Shown here piece after piece: positions 1 through 13,600 of a stretch of DNA of 64,000 nt. The position numbers and the translations under genes are program-made. The stretch lies in the NCBI RefSeq assembly GCF_015706575.1, contig NW_024037056.1, forward strand, positions 16,047,405 to 16,111,404, written 5' to 3'. The notes below the pieces were generated by a model. The model was not told where the DNA came from and made no database searches. It worked only from the letters and a program-made list of their open reading frames with translations. This stretch comes from Patiria miniata. Lineage: Eukaryota; Echinodermata; Asteroidea; Valvatida; Asterinidae. Position 1 is the stretch's first letter. Every line of letters begins with the position of its first letter.

Positions 1-1655
1 GTAAACCGTGCCGCTACCTCCCCCAGCAGGAAGCCAGGATTGCCTGGAAGCTGTACCTCCTAAAGCTGAATACCGGCCACCATACTGGCTGGTGAGGTTG
101 GTATAAACAGCAATACGTCCTCCCGATCCCCCACCTCCATTCCCAAATCCATCTCCACCATCTGCAGAAAGCAAGCCATAGCCTTCAAAAGTCTGCAGCT
201 GAACCAGGATGCTCCCACCGCTGCCACCACTTCTGTGACTAGTCCCCCCATCACCACCACTTGCTGTTATTTCCCCATCTAGTATCATCTCTGCAGAGAT
301 GATGAAGACAGTCCCACCTCCTCGTCCTCCACTGATAGTCCCCCTGCTTCCTTTCTCTGTAGGGTAGTACAAAGATCCATAAGGTTGTCCTCCTACATTT
401 GAGACAGAGTTGCCAACTCCACCAAAGCTTCCATGACCAGCACCGGAGTCCACCCCACCTTCTGTCTTTCCACTCCCAATCAGCTGATCAACATTGGATG
501 AGCCATGCCGATCTGTGCCAGTGCAAGACAGAAGAGCTCCAACTTCTACATCCAGGTCAAAGGCTGTGATTTGGAAAAAATCTGCCCAGATTCCAGCACC
601 GAATTTAACGTCCATGGTCCCGAAAGTCAGACGAGCTCCCATGTTGTTGGCAAATTCCCATCGACTCCCACTGGCCATCTCCACTGAAGCAAATGTGAAC
701 TCGCCCAGAATTCCATTTTCATCACCAACTAGAGCAACAGCATTTGCTGTAGGAAACACCCTCATTATTCGGTCATCCGCTAAAACAAGGTCCTGGACAC
801 CTGTTAATCTTCCATAAAGTTCCAGAGCTACATGAGTGGTTCCTTTTCCAACTATCTGGGTTCTGGATGACATAATGGCCTCTCCATCAGCATCAACTTT
901 GATGTTTACGTAAGTCTTGCCACTGGTCTCATTAGCCTCCAAGACCCTCTCAAATATCACCGTCTGGTTCTTGTGAATGTGAACCAAAGCGGAGCCATCT
1001 CCAACAACCTTCTTCATGTCAAATGATCTCCTTAAGCCATCTGGATTGAGTTGAAAAAGGACCTTGTCGCTCAGATCAATTTCATCGATTGCGCCCTCAT
1101 TCCAATCTTCACTCAACGTGAAGTACAACTTGGTCTGTCCATTCCTGTTGTCAACCATCAGTTTCTCAAAGGTTTCGTCATTCCTCATTTCCTGGAAATA
1201 GATTGTACCAGGGCCACCATTACCACTGGACTGGCCTGTACCTCCCCCAGCGTTGAACTGACCGACAAAACGTTCTGTTGAGTCAGCATTCACAGCGATA
1301 CGACCACCACCTCCACTCCCACAATTTCTTGACCCACCAGCTCCTCCACTAGCAGATATCAAGCCGGTTCCACGGAAGTCCTCTCCGGCGGTGATCCAGA
1401 TGCTCCCACCGCTGCCACCACCTGCACTTGATGATGGGGCCGGGCTCCCATTGGCCAACAGGCTGCCATCAGTGCGAATCTCCTGTGATTGCAGATGCAC
1501 ATAGGAGCCTCCCGCTCCGCCGTTACCTCCACGGGTACCTGATTGAGAGGGTTCATAGATCGATCCGAAGGATGGGAATGCTTGAGAGGCAACAGTATCT
1601 TGTCCAACCCCACCTGGCCCTCCGTAAGAACCTCCTCCACATGCTGCAAAATCAC
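1..1655 (-). CDS. Giant gene exon 65 (runs off the window)
   Basis: Phase 1 in (acceptor TTTTCCTCAG); still open at base 1 on a codon boundary. This at-least-1,655-bp exon holds more than one module: SFGSIYEPSQSG, GGGSGGSIWITAGEDF, GGGGRIAVNAD, GGPGTIYFQEM, KLMVDNRNG, VALELYGRLTGVQDLVLADD, GAGHGSFGGVG, YGSLYYPTEKGS, LDGEITASGG, GGSGGSILVQLQ and GGGGSGGRIAVY. Confidence 0.92.
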
Positions 1656-4600
1656 CTGAGGAAAACAAAACATCAAGAGCTTAGCTCATATAGAACTTGG
1701 GTTTTGGCTCATTTGTATAAATCAAATTTGTACCAATTTTACTCAACTACCGACCTGCATTAGGATGGTCTTCAGTAGACATTCCACTAGCATCCAGCAC
1801 AGCGTCTCTCTCAACAGTCACAATCGCTGACGAAATATCAAAGAAATCAAACTGGAGGGTCACTCCACTTTTGACCTCAAATGACCCTCCAGTAATGACC
1901 AGGCCGCCTTCCACCGAGAATGTCGACCCTCGTTTCAGGGCGAGCAAACTGAACAAGTACTCTCCGGGATCACTGGTCGGTATGAAACCGCTCCTGGTTC
2001 TTCGGACTGTCAGACTGGTGTCTGTGAGGGTGAACACGCTGTTCTCCTCGACGGAGACTCTCTGAACATCAAACTGACCGCGGACAATCAACTCAGTCTG
2101 GTCAACCGAGAGGCTTGACGGGAAGACTAAGGTTGCGTTCGGTCCAGCATCCATGTTGACATGAGTGGTCATGTGCGTGCTGCGCCCGTTGACAATTTCT
2201 GCGAGCAGGAGTTGGTTGTGCTGGATGTACAATGTTCCTGTTTTGTCGCCTTCAAATGCTTGGACTTCGAGGGTTGATTCTGTCCCGTTATACTCTAGCT
2301 GCGAATAGCCTAAAAAATATTGGATTGAATAGAAGACACAGGAGTTTAATAAATTAGAATTTTGAAAGTCAACGAGTGTACTTGCAAACGTTTAATATTG
2401 CTTGAATATATGTCGCCTGTATATCTACATTTCAACACGTTTCTATTTCAGCCAGATCAAAGAGTCACTTTTATCTTTATAGGTGACGTACCTGGAACCA
2501 GCAGCACTGCGGACTTATGGATTTTCAATATCTGCAGTCCCTATTTAACTTCTGACCTTACTCATTAACCTCACAAAAATCTTTCAAAACGGTCCGACCA
2601 TGTTTCATGGGATTACCTTGCAAAACGAGAGACTCGTATCTGTAATCCACATCATCTTCCTCCTGATTTAGAATCAAGACCGTTCTAGCCTGCCGCGGTA
2701 GATCTGATGCCCTGCCTCCATCAATGATAACTCTACTGGTTGGGAAGCCACTCAGAGGCTCCCGGATGAAGACGGTTCCTGCTGCACCCGTGACTTGATT
2801 ACTGTCAATGTCAGCATTGTGGCCGCCGTGCGATCGTAGTGTGCCGTCAAAATCGAAGCTGATGTAGAAAGATAGTTCAACATTACAGATCAATTTGTAT
2901 CTGAATCATCATCATGTATTATCAAACCAAACTAGCTTATTTTCGTATTACAATAGTAAACTAAATGATGAAGTATCATTGGAAAATGTGTTACATTCCA
3001 GCAATAGAATTAATTTTGAGACTTAAAAATTGAGTTTAGCCTTTCACTGACGTAATTATCGAAGCACCATACACTTTGTGACTTTCCAAGAGCTTGCCAG
3101 CTGCAACCAAAAAAACTGAAAGCTGCAACAACAAAAATGAGGTACTCGGCTGATTTTTGTACTCTAAAAAGTATTATAAGTACTGGAGTTTTGTACCGTT
3201 AGGCCAAGCTTTGACAGAGTAAATCTACTTTTTTTAGCTTGCAAGCTTTGAGACATTTATTCTCAGTCATAAGAATTTAATACTCTTGATACATAAATAT
3301 TCTGAAGACTGTACTCTGCATGTGACTGCTCAAAATTGTATTGTGGTATTTTATCTAGTCCAAGGCCTTTTTGGGGTCCAATTTTGACCCACTGTATTTC
3401 AAAGCTGACCTGTTTTGGAGGTACAGGGCAATCTTTCCTCCGGATCCACCACCTCCGAGACCCAGACTGTCGCCCCCGCTGGCTTCAATGAGACCATGGC
3501 CGGTGAGAGACTGAGCCAAGATGTAGACACCACCACCGCTGCCACCACCGCTGTTTCCTGTGCCACTCATTCCGTTAGCCAAGATGGACCCTGCGAAGAA
3601 AACATTTGATCAATATAAGGTTGACAAGAGTTGAACCTGCAACCTCTAGTATAATGTGCTCTTCTACCTGAGCTATACAGCCCTATGTTGGTGGTCTCCT
3701 AAACTGAGTTAATATGAAAGTAAAGAAACAAATTGTTGTCAAAATGGAGCCAGTAAGGTAAGCTTTAAAAAATATAAAGTTGAACAAACAAATTGACCAG
3801 AGCAGAATTTGAACTGTCGCCCCAGAACACTGTACTTATCCTCTACCAACTGAGCTATAGGATTTATCAACTTTAAAGAAACAAAAATACCTACAACACC
3901 AACTTCAAAGAAACAAAAATACCTACAACACCAAATAAGACGTACGATTAAAATAAACAGGATTAAGCACCATCGATATCAGAATTTTCAATAAACAATA
4001 TATCAGAAATCCAATATCGAGAATATTCAGATATATCGATTATGCCATGTAAAAGTTAAAGACCATAATGATGGCACATTGATTAAAAAAAAATGGTAAG
4101 TCCCAATTTTCCACAGATTTCTCTGGAGCTTATTGCTCAAACTTAAAAAAACCCAAATCTCAGCATTGAGATTTCGTCCAGAACGGGCGTTTTTAAAAAT
4201 AGTTTTACATTAAGGGAGACCGCGAATTCCAGCGAACGCAGAGCACAGTGGCGCCGTTGGCCTTTCCCGGTTATTATTTCAAGTAACAAGCACAAATTGC
4301 TGCCGAGTTTTACTACATTATACAGCAAATGATAAACACAAATTCAGAGCACAAACAGGAGATTTATTTTGACGATAATCTGACGCAGTGTTGATATTTT
4401 CGATATGATTCCCCAATATCGAAAATTTCGTTACTTCAATATGATTAAAAAATTACTATCGGCAATATCGATATCAAAATAATATCGAAATATCGAGTAA
4501 TATCGATATATCAATGGGGCTTAATACACAGTATATGAAACCAATACCAGTTTATTTATGTACATCACAATGTTTACCAACGTACAAGACCGGAGTAAAA

Positions 4601-7600
4601 AACAACAACTATGTGATGTTGATGGATGAGAGTAACTACAAGGGAAGGGAGCGTATACGCTCATTACGTTCCACTGACTGAGGCTACTGACATAAGAGCA
4701 ATTATTAACCTGCCGCAGTGCTTCAGAGAATCTACATTTCCTTTCTAGTGGTAAGTGGGCTTTGATGTTACCTATGGGATTTGGGAATTCCGTCGTACAG
4801 AAGCTAATGTCTAACAAGCGATTGACAAATTGCCGGTGATCTGTTGTGTGTTCTTACATCAGTGTGTTGAAAACAGCCCATGGCTTTTCTATGTTCAATA
4901 TCTACAGGCTACAAACTCTTGTAACTGAATGTCAGTCAGTACCATGTGAAGCATTTGCCGATGGTGAAATTGCCGCCTGGCTCAGGATACTTTTGGATAA
5001 CTCACCTCATTTGTCCTATTAGGAAGCGGATATTTTCAGTCATAAATTTTCTTCTGTTTTACATTCTACAGAGTGGATCTTGACATTCTGCATATGACTG
5101 GATATGATATATGATTCTGCACTTCAAACTGGATTGTGCCGGTAAAAGTTCCCCAGCAAATTGGTGTCCCTTTTCGCTCTCTGGATATGTGGACATACTC
5201 CGTTGATTCTCCGTTGGATTAACTTCGCTTGAACGAAAGATGGTCAGCATACTCTAGTTGACTATTTGGAATTGGACAGTGCTCTTCACCAATAGCCATC
5301 CGCATCATAAAGCATAACGGGGGCCAAGACCAAGGAAAGTTTTGTGATTGTGTGTTTTGACAATCATTTGACTAAAAACGTTTGAATGTTGCTATAGTGT
5401 GCAGGTGTAAGTTACATCAGAATTCAACCGCTAGTCCACTAATACTCCTTGCCTGAACTTGCTGTCAGATGTAGCTGGTGGATCCACTGATCTGGAACTC
5501 AATCAACATCGATTTCTTTGACATAGGCCACCAGTTCTCATTTCACTGTTGATGTGGCTGAACCTCGGTTGATGCAGCAACAAATGATTTGATAAAAAAT
5601 CCCAGTCCTCTAAGTGGTTGTCAGTTCTGAATGGTGGATCCACATCTCCTGAAATCAATCCACAAGCTTAAGGCTGTTGATGCTGTGGAATTCAACAGTG
5701 ACGTTTGCTGTGACGTTTTCAGAATCAAAACTCTTATCTACTGAATTGTAATCTACACGAAGCCACACCTCTAAATGGTGGATCCACGTCTCTTGAACTC
5801 AGTCTACAAAGTCATTGATGCTGTAGAATTAAACAATGAAGTTCATTGTGACATCATCAACTGATTTGCAATCCATATGAGACCAAGCCTTGAATAGTGG
5901 ATCCACAACTCCTGAGATCAATCCACATCACTGTACATGTAGTTGATGCTCCACAACAAAGACACTGTATTGTGATATCTTCAGAATAAATCAAACGCTG
6001 ACCTACTGATTTGTAATCAACTTGGCTCAGTCCTTAATTTGGATCAACCTCTGAAATCAGTTCACATCCTAGGCATTGATGGTGTACAAAATCATCAAGT
6101 AAAGTAGTATTTATACATAGATATTTTCAGTGATATTTTTAGAGTCAACACACGGATCCACTGATTTCCATGTAACTTGAGGCTGCGGATTTCAAGTGTT
6201 GATCCACAACTTCTGAAATCAATCCACATCAGCGACAGCAACTTCTTTCACTTTTGCAGGGTAATATTTAGAGTATAATCCAGATATTTTTGCTGTACAT
6301 GTATAAAATGCATTGCACTGAGTAATTGGAAAAGATATCTTTTAACTTTAAAATACTGAACTTCGTTATCTATCTTTTGAAACCAAGTTAACAACATTTC
6401 TTAGTTTCAAGATGAACAATTCAAGCATTGTAATAGTAGACTACAATGAATATGCGCAACTGCCTTACATCAAGGCATTATTTAGTACGATTTTGGCGTT
6501 AACATCTTTTTTGATTATACTAGGAAACATCTTTTCCTTGATAGTGCTCTATCGCGTGAGATCTATTAGTGAGCCAACGAGGATAAGCATGATATCGTTA
6601 ACGATCGCGAACTTGTGCTCAGGGTTATTTCGCAGCTCGCCGGGCGTTTTTGCGGCCGCGATGGGACGTTGGCCTTTCAGAGGCCAGCTTTGTGCCGTTC
6701 AGGGAGTGCTCAACCATGCTTTGCTCACCGCTTGCATTTGGAATCTGCTGGTTCTCTGCTTGGACCGATTCATCGCGATCTTGAAGCCCTTGCGCTATCA
6801 CCAAATCGTGACTGCCAAGAAAGCGCTGCTGGCTGTGCTGATCAGCTGGTGCCTCGCCGTTATTGGCGGATTCACGATGGGTCCGCTACAAACCCGCCGC
6901 CCAGCTCATTATATGCCCGAATACTGCAGTTGCTACTATCAGTTTCAATTCAACCCGTGGTTTTACGTTTCCTTTGCTACATTTGTCACAGTTCCATACA
7001 TTGTAATGTTTTTTCTCTTCACTTATATGTTTGTTATCGCTAGAAGACATGCCAAGCGAATCCAAAACGGGATACCAAATAATCCAGAGGCACAGGTCAA
7101 ACAACCCCCGGCGCGAAAATCAGCTATCACATATGCCTTGGTTATGCTGTTTTTCGATATCAGCATAACCCCTATGTTATTGCTACACACATACAACCTC
7201 ATTATCCGTACTAGATGCTATGGGCACTTTGTCGTGACTTTTGTGTTTACCGTCCTGTTCCATTCTTTTTCCTTCTTGTGCTTGCCAGTTTTTTACAAGC
7301 GGACTGCAGCCTTTAGAGAGGAGTTATATCGAATCGCGGCCAAAATCTGTCCGTTTAAATGCTGCAAAGTCTAGGGGTTGCATGACTGATGAATGTATTG
7401 TCATTCCCTGTGCAATAATGCTGTGATACAGTATTACGATATACGAAAATTGGAATCAAGATCATGGGCGACGCCAGGATTTTTTCGGGGGGGGGGGGGG
7501 GGGGGGGGGAGGGCAAAGCTTATTTTCCCCCCAAAGCATTGTACTTTCTCCAGCCTATTCTCAATTTATCATTTTTTTGAGGGTGGGCAGGGGACATGTA

Positions 7601-10600
7601 ACCACCCCAGCCCCATTGACACCCCTGCAGGTGCCCATTTTGTTAAATGTGTATTAAATTAATAGCAAATAGGACTTCACACCTCTTTTTCGTTTCTTTT
7701 TCCCCCCTTTTTTCTTCCTTTTTTTGTTTTTGTTTTGGGTTTTCCGGGGGGGAGGGGGGAAGGGGGAGGGAGGCAAGCGTACCCCCTGCCCCATCCTGGT
7801 GATGCCCATGATCAAGATAGCATGCCTCTAAAATAGAAACAGAGAGAGAACAAATATAGCTAAAACAACTTATTCATTACATTTAAAATAACAAGAATGG
7901 CAAAGTATTGTTAAGTGTTAGTATTGTTAAGTGTTAGTATTGTAAGCGTAAGTTCATTATTAAAGCTACATTTGGGCAATTCCATCATTATGGACGTTAC
8001 GTTCAGAGCCAAAACCCAATTTGAAACAACAAAATAAAATACTTGCAGTAAAAAGAAAATTGTCTATATTTGGCACAACACTGGGTTGGCCTCAATGTAA
8101 AACATGACATTGTTTATGTAGTGTTAGCTGAAGTAACTAATGAGATATAAGCAGTGATCAATCGTTACAAACGTTACGCTTTATTAAAGATATAGATTTT
8201 TGATGTTCAGTATGCAACAATAAAAGTCTGTGATGTTCCTTGCAAGAATTTTAATGATATAACTATGTTGTCGCACATGTAGCTTCACTCTATAAAAACA
8301 CAAATGGCATTCTGTAAACAGGTACTTTGTTATTATGGATATATCATGTTTTTGTAATACTGATTTACATGTTTTTGTTGTTACAGACGTAAGATTAATC
8401 ACCTACATGACAAAAAAAAACTTAAGCATGATATTCTTTATAGTGTTATTTTTTAATTGATAAAATATGAACCTTTCTCGGTCTTAAAAACACAAACTAT
8501 TAACAATAAAAATTGCTTTCTGCATGTGAAAACAAGATTTCAAAATGACCACCTAAAATCTATAACTTTGGCCCCAAACCAGTTTTTTTTCCACAAAAAA
8601 AAGAACAAACAAAAAATATTCAACCACTTTCTACATCACTGGCACAGGTCCTGTGTTCCTTCATTTGATACCACATTTGAGGTCGTGATGCTTGTAGTTC
8701 TGAACTAGATTTCATAAATATTCCACTTTTCTACCATGTCCACTTTTGCGTGGAATTGCCCATTTATTACAGAAAAATGAAACATAATATAAGTAAGTAA
8801 ATATTTGTAAATATAAAAAGAACATTCTCTTATATTGTCACCAGCAATGTACATGTGCAATACTATCTTCGTGTATGTTTTAGCAGTTTCTTGCATTTTA
8901 AGATTTTGCTTAATCAAAATTAATTTGTAAATAAAATAGGTTTAGTGGTTATGAGTTTGACTAAGGCCAAAAAAAAAATAAGTCGGTCTCTGGTCAGCGC
9001 GCGCGTCGATTTTAACCATGCGCGTCAATCTTTTTTTTTTCCAAAATGTTCCGCGGTAGCTCCAAAAATTCTTTTTTTACCAAAGAGCACCAAGGAATGG
9101 GAAATTGCCAGTGTTGTAGTCGAGACCGGATAGTCCGAGACCGAAACCAAGACCTGAAGTTGTGAGACCGAGACCGAGACCGAGACCAACCCCTTCAAGG
9201 CAGACCGAGACCGAGACCGAAATGGTCCGAGACCGAGACCGAGACCGAGACCGCGGATAATAAATAACAATAATCTAAATAAAAAAACAAGTCACTAATT
9301 ACAGCTGAACAGTCTGTCCTTGAGATGATGTTGATGGGGATGTGAAGGAAGTGATTGAAAGCAGGAATCACTTGCACCTGCTTAATTGTGTCATGCGAGT
9401 GCTCTTCATGTTTGCTTCATACCATAAATTACAACATGGCAACATATTTTGTTATTGTCACAATCAATTAAAAAAAGGGAAACAACCTAATTTAAAGAAG
9501 GGGAAAACCTAATTTGATGAACTCTATATATTTTTTTGATAATATGCTTTTTTAAAAGCATATTTTTTTAAATATAATATTGTTTAACTACTATAAAGTG
9601 TCAATCTGATGAAGAAACTCTAACTTAGGAGTACGGCAATTTGTACTAGTTTTTTGCGATGTTGAAACTTGACAAAAGTAAAAAGTTAAAGGTGGATGTG
9701 TCATCTGTTATAGGAACTAAACTAAACTGTTACCGGACCCAAAACTCCACAGCCACCCCTTGGTTTCAGCAATGACTACTAACAGATATTTAAAAGCAGC
9801 TTTAATTTTACATTGGACCTCCTTGTAAACCTGATGAAAAAATAATTTGGAGCAAGAAAATATTGGTTTATTTTTAAAATTTCAGTCATGGAATATAACT
9901 TGTACATGTAGACCCAAAAATTGAGAGGTGGTCGCCAGAGAGGCCTGGCTGAGGCTGAAATGTATTGCCACTTTATTTGTGTATAATGTCAATACCATTA
10001 CATACACTATAAAAGATTGATGAACCATATTTGCCTGATCTATCTTCTGTTAATCTGCCCGCCGTCATCATCGTCATTAGCCTATTTGAGAATATGGCCG
10101 ACACAATAGAAGGGCACTGTCACAAACTGAATGTGGTGGGCGAGATGTACTTTTAGGATTCTTGGCTGCGTGCGCACGCCTATTTGTGTTTTGTACCAGC
10201 GTATCACCCGCATCGGCTACTATGCCGGGCGATAATACTTGAATATTTTAGTAATTTACAAGTACAACATATTGCCAATATTTCACTCTTGGTTATTGTG
10301 ATGGCCGTAAACAGCTTTTAGCAATTAATGGAACAAAAGTCTTCTCGACTCATGCAAACGCAACTGACATTTAGAAAGGAGACGAGGCAGGCAATTAGAC
10401 TCTATTTTTGTGTGACTATGGCAGTAGCTCAATTTGTGTTTATCACAGATGAAAAGATGAATACATGGCAAGTCAAAAATAAAGTGACAGTATGATAAAA
10501 AAAGAAAGAAATGGCACCCTCAATATTTGTTAAAAAATATATATAATTGGGATAAAGAACATGTTATTGAGTAGTAACTCTGAAAATTTTGCATTCTCTA

Positions 10601-13600
10601 TTCCCAAGTCGTGCCTATTTTAATAAAGAGATCACAAAATTCAGCTGTCCACCACTAATAGCAATTTAACTGTCTACGAATTGATGAATATCCATTAATA
10701 AATATAATGAAAAAAAACTAAACGTTTTCCCGCCTCCACGAATAAAGTAAAAATTGAAAAGGAAAATAGAAAAAAATCACCAATATTTCTGGGGAAAAAG
10801 AGTTTAATTGTTTCCCATATTCAAAACAAAAAATCTGACGTAAAAATAATGCTTCAATTTTGATTCATAAGATTTTAATCTCAGTTGTATTTGGAATCAA
10901 TGAGGATGTCTATAAAGTGCTTGTTTCAACAAACCATCCCACAATAAAAACAAGAAACAAGAAAAGGAGCAATGGTTGTTGGACTATGCCTCACTCACTA
11001 GAAAGTGAAGAGAGACATGTCTATCATCATTACACTGCAGTCACATTTGCCCTCAACTGATTCCCTACTTAATCCTAAACTGGGGCCGGGGCGAAATCCG
11101 CCCCCTCACTTTTTGGCTGGTCTCGACTCGAGACCAGCCAAAATATCGAGACCAAAGGGGACCGAGACCGAGACCAAGACCGAGACCACAGCTCCCGAGA
11201 CCGAGACCAAGACCGAGACCAGCAAAAAGTGGTCTTGAGACCGAGACCGAGACCGAGACCGGTCTCGAGACCTACAACACTGGAAATTGCACCAAGGCAA
11301 ATGATCGAGAGCACAAAGGCAAATAATGGAGGACACCAATGTACATGAGGACACCAAAAAAGCAAAATAGTACCCCACCTTGTCTGTACAATCCAAGCTT
11401 GAAGGAAAAAAAAAAAAAGCAAAAAAAAAAAAAAAAAGCCGCGTCCCCGCGTCAATTCCGGAACTTTGGTCTGACCAGAGACCGAATATTTTTTTTTTTG
11501 ACCTAATGTAGGAAGGTGCGTGGGTTTGAACCCTGCCAGGAACATGGTGTTTGTGCCCTTGGGCAAGACACTTAACTACAATTGCATCTCTCTACCCAGG
11601 AGTATGAATGGGTATGAACGAAGACTTATTGAGCGCTGATATCAGCTGGCGCGTGGTCCCATGGCCTGATTAACGGGGTAATAATTGTAAAGCGCTTTGA
11701 GATTGTTGATACGATGGAAAGCGTTATATTAGCACAATTATTATTTAATTATTATTGATAAAGACAACGACTTTTATTTTGTTTATGTGAATAATTCTCC
11801 TAACAAAAGTATCAATTGTAATATTTATGTCCAGATAAGGGCATCCCTTTTTATTTCTTTGGTTCTCATTTCTGACCGACCCCATTTTGGGCTCGAGACC
11901 CAAGTTTTTTTTTTAGTATTGCCAACCCTGTCTGGAAACCCATCAAGTTCTGTGTTATCAGATCACCACTTTAACGACCTTGTACATCATGTGGTGGGAC
12001 ATACGCAGAGAACTGGAATTGCCCTTTAGGGTAAAATTATAAGTGATGACCACCAGGCTTTGCAATAATCACATTGTGGTTTTCTATTACTGTGCTTGGG
12101 TAGATTCTTAGACAGGGGAATTGTGTGCATTTTGCTGAAAGAACGCTCACCTTTTTAGTGATCCGAGGACAGAACTTTAAAACAGTCTTTGTGTTTAAAA
12201 TTCCGTAACTTGAAAAGTACATGAGTAATTTGAATGATTCTTGTACTAAAAGAAAGCTTATGAATTGGGCTTTCATATCCTGGATTTTGAAAGTGCTACA
12301 TGCAATGTAGCACTTCAACAATTCAACCCTAAACATTTAATAAAATTAGGCACAAATTGATACAGGTTTGCTTTCTGAATTTAATGATGTATTTTCTCCT
12401 GTCCTTTCATCTTTGCCGTAGCCCAATAATTTTTGACTCCCCAGAGCCAGGCTACTTAAGGGAAAGTGTGACTAGCCCGCCGCTGTTTTAACTAGCATTT
12501 GGCTAGTAGGCTACCGCTACAGTCGAACCCTGGCTTCCTTTCCTCCTTACAGAATATGTTGGTTTTTTGGGTTTTTTTGTTCAGTGAGCTAATATATATT
12601 GGCTCTCTGACAAAATTAATGATGATGGATGAAAGAGGAAGCTAGTGCTTGAACAAGACAACAAATTGCGCATGACCAGAGTCAATCAGCTACCAGGGAA
12701 ACTAATTTCTTTCCAGCCTCCCTGACATGCCTGACACATGATTGCTAAAGAAGACTACAAAGCCAAATAGCAAGCATTTCACCATCAATGCTTTAATGGC
12801 AGTGATGATTAACCCATATTAAATGTAAACATTTTCTGGTTTATATTGCTACCATCAACGTTGTAAGGCCTTCTGGCAAAATGAGACAGAACTCGGGCAG
12901 AGGTCGAAATGAGGGTTTGCAGGTATTAGGAAATAAAATAAAATTATCTTTTCAACACTGTCTGTTGCTCTTCAAGCAGACATTCAGTTGACAAGTTATG
13001 GCTGCTTAAAATTTGCATTTATCGACATGTCAAAAACGTTTAATACTGAGGAACAGACCTTTGAAGTTCAGAGAGTTGTATTCTTGAAAATGAAAGATGC
13101 CAATTATTTTTTCTTAAAACACCTTTATTCCACCATTTTTATACTATTTCTTAAAAATATGTGTAGTAGACATATCTCAGAGTACAAAAATCAACAAATG
13201 GAAAAATTGAAAAGAAATCACCCCCATTCAGACTTTGGTATCTTCTCCACTAGAGCCTATGCCAAGTTCCGTCCTATTTTGCCAGAACGCCTCGCAATTA
13301 TTTTTGCTGAATTTGGTATTTTTTACACATGTTAGATTAAAAAAAACGCTCTGTGGGTAAATGAATTCTGGTTAAAAAAGTGGTAAAAATATGTATCAGA
13401 AAATCAAGTGACTACATCTGAAATAATACGTTCTTGTTTTATGCATTTCCACTACCTCTTTTACTTAGAATGTGCATCAAAGTAATCCTTTGTCACGCAA
13501 ATTTAACTTGTCAATCAAGTTTAGTTAATGTGGCAGTAAATGTGTTTAAAATATGAATAAAATCATGCTTCTAATTGCTCTTTTAATAAACAAAATGTTT

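Larger units (their letters stand above)
8964..11503. mobile_element. Inverted pair of dispersed-repeat ends (possible larger element)
   Basis: The left end (8964-9130) starts GGCCAAAAAAAAAATAAGTC, then GGTCTCTGGTCAG, and contains GCGCGTCAATC and CAGTGTTGTAG. The right end (11270-11503) carries the same landmarks on the opposite strand. A related single copy is at 52558-52765. No transposase frame is visible between the ends, so this may be one non-autonomous element or two insertions facing each other. Confidence 0.4.

Noticed and set aside
3620..3865. Two possible tRNA genes
   Set aside because: A and B boxes are present but acceptor stems do not pair; better explained as SINE heads.
4521..4817. 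98-aa minus-strand open frame
   Set aside because: It overlaps the edge of a putative MITE and shows no recognised protein motif.
12988..13335. 115-aa plus-strand open frame in the 10-kb intron
   Set aside because: AT-rich composition, no recognisable domain, no promoter or splice context.
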